Assembly: GCF_901933205.1 (NCBI RefSeq)
Contig: NC_044576.1
Location: 13,301,024-13,365,023 of the forward strand
Length of the DNA stretch: 64,000 nt
Direction: 5' to 3'
Source: Camarhynchus parvulus
Taxonomy: Eukaryota > Chordata > Aves > Passeriformes > Thraupidae
Positions 61,301 through 64,000 of the stretch are shown piece by piece. The notes under the pieces were generated by a model, which saw nothing but the letters and a program-made list of their open reading frames with translations, was not told the DNA's origin and did no database searches. Positions within the stretch are counted from its first letter, which is position 1. Each line of letters starts with the position of its first letter. Both the position numbers and the translations under genes were made by a program.

Positions 61301-64000
61301 CACTGCTTTTGAGTGACATGTAGCAATGAAGAACTCCACAGCTCTCAGTTTATTTTCTAGCTCACCGTCAGCACCTGACATTTGATGGCTTGCTAATATC
61401 CATGTGTTACAAAGTCAAACCTTTTCTTCTCTCCAAGTACAGGCACTAAACTCTAGAATTTTAGGTTATCCTCTCTCTTTTCCTCAGTCTGTGAATTCAA
61501 CTTAGCTACAAGATGCTTCCATCTCCCATTACAAACCAGTCAGTGTTCTGCACTTACTTCTTAACTTAAGAAAAGCATTGAACTTTCATCCATTATTTTT
61601 AAAATGTAGGTGACAACAGCGCTCCGTTTAAATGAAGGACCACAAACCGTACTTCATGTATTTAAATTCTCATCACATAGCAGAATAGGAGAGCCCCTTC
61701 CTCTCTTTGATCTTGTGTGTCTGTTTGGAATGCAACATAAAAAGGGAATAACCCATTCTTGAAAAATCTATGATCTGCACCTAACTAAATCTGGCACCTA
61801 AAATATGTAATGCAAATAACATTATTCCCAATACTACATGAATGAAAGGTGAGGAGATCCTTGCATCAGATTATATAAAATCTAAATGCTATTCTTTGCT
61901 AAAGATATTTAAGTTTTAGTAAAACATAATTTCTATCTTAAGATTGGTCCTCAGTTGTCTGAAACTACTTTATAACATTGTAGATTTTTGGTAAGTTAAA
62001 ATGAAAGATTCTTAATGGCTTTTAAATTTGAAGAGAATGTCTATATTCAGTTCAAATACCTCCATGTGTCATCAAAGACAAGTTTTACTTATGTAGGTAA
62101 AATACAGAACCACTAATGCCTTATCCTTCCCCTTGAAAAGAAACATTCTGCTAAATATTACTGTAAATAAGATCTGTTTGGATACTGCTGCTTGTTAACA
62201 TTTACATGTGTGTTTTATGGTCATTGCAAAGCAGAAAGCTCAGCAATCACAGGAGGGAGAAGGAGCTGCCTTGCAGAAGCATGCCCAGGCAGGAGGCTCC
62301 CTGCCACACACCTGTTATTGATGTGCATTAGGAAGTGTCTGTCTAGACACTGAGGACCTGACAGGATGATGTACTTAACTCAGGGTTTGTATCAGATTTA
62401 ATAAGAGGATGCTGGCAGGCCTCAACTGGTCCTGGAAGGCTGTCCAGGCTGTTTGACAAATGATGTTGTAGGAAAGTCATGAACAAAAAAGTCGTCGTCA
62501 CAAAGTATCCAAAATAAAACCTTTCAGTTTACTAATGTTTAAACCATCTACACCTCTGCTGAAGGTCTAAACTTCTAAAGACACTGGAAATATGAGTCAT
62601 CGTGGCTGCAGTGGCATTAGATATAAGGCAGAATTAAAGATTAGGATAAGAGAAAGATAGGAAGAATTTTGCAAGCATAGTGTTCTGACCTAGCTTTGGG
62701 GACAAGGTGGAAAATAACACAAAGAAGAGGAGAGTGTACCTGAACTCCTGAGCAAAAGCCCTGAGTGGATTAATCTGGGAGCTTTTGGTAACAGTGGGAA
62801 GAGCATTCAGAAGCAATGTACAGGCCCTGGTGCAGGAGAAAGGGAAGGCTGTCCTAGCATCACTTTAAACTTAATTTCTGACATGGTACCTAAATGCTGA
62901 ACTTTGCATCTTGCTTAATACAGATCTTCATGATACCAGTAAGACAGTTTGATGTTGGAGAATAAGCAAATCACAGTGCAACTGACAAGCTCATGATACC
63001 TTCAGGGAAGAAGAAAGTTCAAATCAAAGAGAAACTCAACCAAAGCAGCGTTGCAGACAACCCTGGGGCACCTGCACTTGGAGATTTCTGTAGGGGGATC
63101 TGGCAACCATGGAACACTCCTGCAAGCTGCAAAGACTTTCTGCAAGGAGCTGTTTTGACAGGAATCAAGAGCTAGAAGTTTCCCACATGAGTGTCAGACA
63201 GGCCCTTTTGTAAGATATAAGCAATAGAAACGGTACCAGACAAAATGAAAATATCTAAAAACCAGTGGCGGCATTTCACTCCAGAAGTATCTGCTGAAAT
63301 TTGAGCAGACTAAATCATTTTGGTGGGCCATCCTATTATTTATTTCTTTTTAGTTGTAAATTATTTGAATACAAAAGATACAATGTAAAAATCCCAAGAA
63401 TTACCAGATGTGTACTAAAACTTTCCAAAGAGAAAAGTGATAACACACTTAATGATTGTAAATTAAGAGCATATAAATCTCATTCATTTATTTCAGTGTA
63501 CTTATATAAATAACTTAGTAACTAAAATTAATACTTGGAAAAGGATCAAATTATCCTCATATATGTTTGGAGGGCTATTCTGAAAATAAACATGCAATTC
63601 TGAGGGTATACATGCAGTATTTTTGGGCATAAAGTTTTATATGTAAAATGGAACACAACTGCTTGAGCATCTCTGTAGAAAGCAAACGTCTGTGGATTTG
63701 CAGGTACCTTTATATAAGGGGGTGTCTGGCTTCTGTCTCAAGATTGCTCGTTCGTTTTTTCTTTCTGTGAGCTGGTTATTCTAAGGTTGTGGTGTTTCTG
63801 GATTCCTAATCAGTCTTGGAAAGTGCTTTGAAATCCGTTAAGAAAAGGGCCATGATAGCTCTGTGCCATCACAGACACAAAGCACGTTGGCATTCCAGAC
63901 CCATGTGAAGTGGGCGATTTCTCTTGTCATCCAACTAAAGGCAAAAATTCACTACCTATTTGCAGTGATCACAAGAAGTGCTTCCAAAGAAATATAATTA
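58396..64000. other. Unique noncoding sequence, about 5.6 kb
   Basis: No repeat family or gene recognised. GC-richer patches occur at about 60170-60400 and 62230-62300. The 81-codon + frame at 60143-60388 and the 60-codon + frame at 62993-63175 have no recognisable domain or splice support. AT runs are frequent. Confidence 0.5.

Noticed and set aside
1..64000. tRNA, rRNA, CRISPR array, operon or other prokaryote-type system
   Set aside because: No cloverleaf, rRNA core, regularly spaced direct repeats or gene packing was seen. The repeats are avian and the composition is vertebrate.

Overview
This is a stretch of vertebrate, almost certainly bird, nuclear DNA. It is AT-rich and CpG-poor, with many short A/T runs, CA/TA microsatellites and no operon-like gene packing. 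The diagnostic evidence is interspersed repeats: three 5'-truncated CR1 LINE copies (13615-13835 on +, 17097-17432 and 56889-57140 on -) and one solo LTR of the avian ERVL type (19639-20173). CR1 plus this LTR type points to Aves, probably a neoavian such as a songbird, though the species cannot be fixed from the sequence alone.

No known protein-coding gene, rRNA or tRNA is recognisable. The window reads as either a gene desert or the inside of very large introns. Nearly all open frames are short and chance-like. Some lie inside repeats: the CR1s, the LTR and the CA/TA tract near 3.75 kb. I list a small set of candidates because an open frame coincides with good-looking splice signals or a strong protein feature: 4799-4941 (+), 11155-11267 (-), 11956-12103 (-, with two CxxC pairs), 42495-42579 (-), 49687-49735 (+), 51632-51871 (-, one membrane segment) and 58199-58378 (-, terminal-exon-like). 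None is assigned to a family. At this scale several such coincidences are expected by chance, so all are low confidence.

Layout: 1-13.6 kb is unique AT-rich sequence with one microsatellite, a diverged 25-bp-period tandem repeat at 5778-5822 and a possible conserved regulatory block near 6.18-6.44 kb. From 13.6 to 20.2 kb lies most of the recognisable mobile DNA. From 20.2 to 41.2 kb is long featureless unique sequence. From 41.2 to 41.6 kb is an unusual compact block: a G-rich tract, a near-perfect 24-bp duplication and five CACCTG/CAGGTG E-boxes. Next come the 85-bp candidate exon (42.5 kb), a GC-richer block ending in a long A run (45.9-46.3 kb) and a possible conserved element holding an 11-bp inverted repeat (47.1-47.4 kb). 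The last third has the membrane-segment ORF (51.6 kb), the third CR1 (56.9 kb) and the terminal-exon candidate with an overlapping palindrome (58.2-58.4 kb).

I found no evidence of a new biological system. The most useful leads are the candidate exons and the 41.2-41.6 kb block, all testable with RNA-seq and cross-bird alignment.
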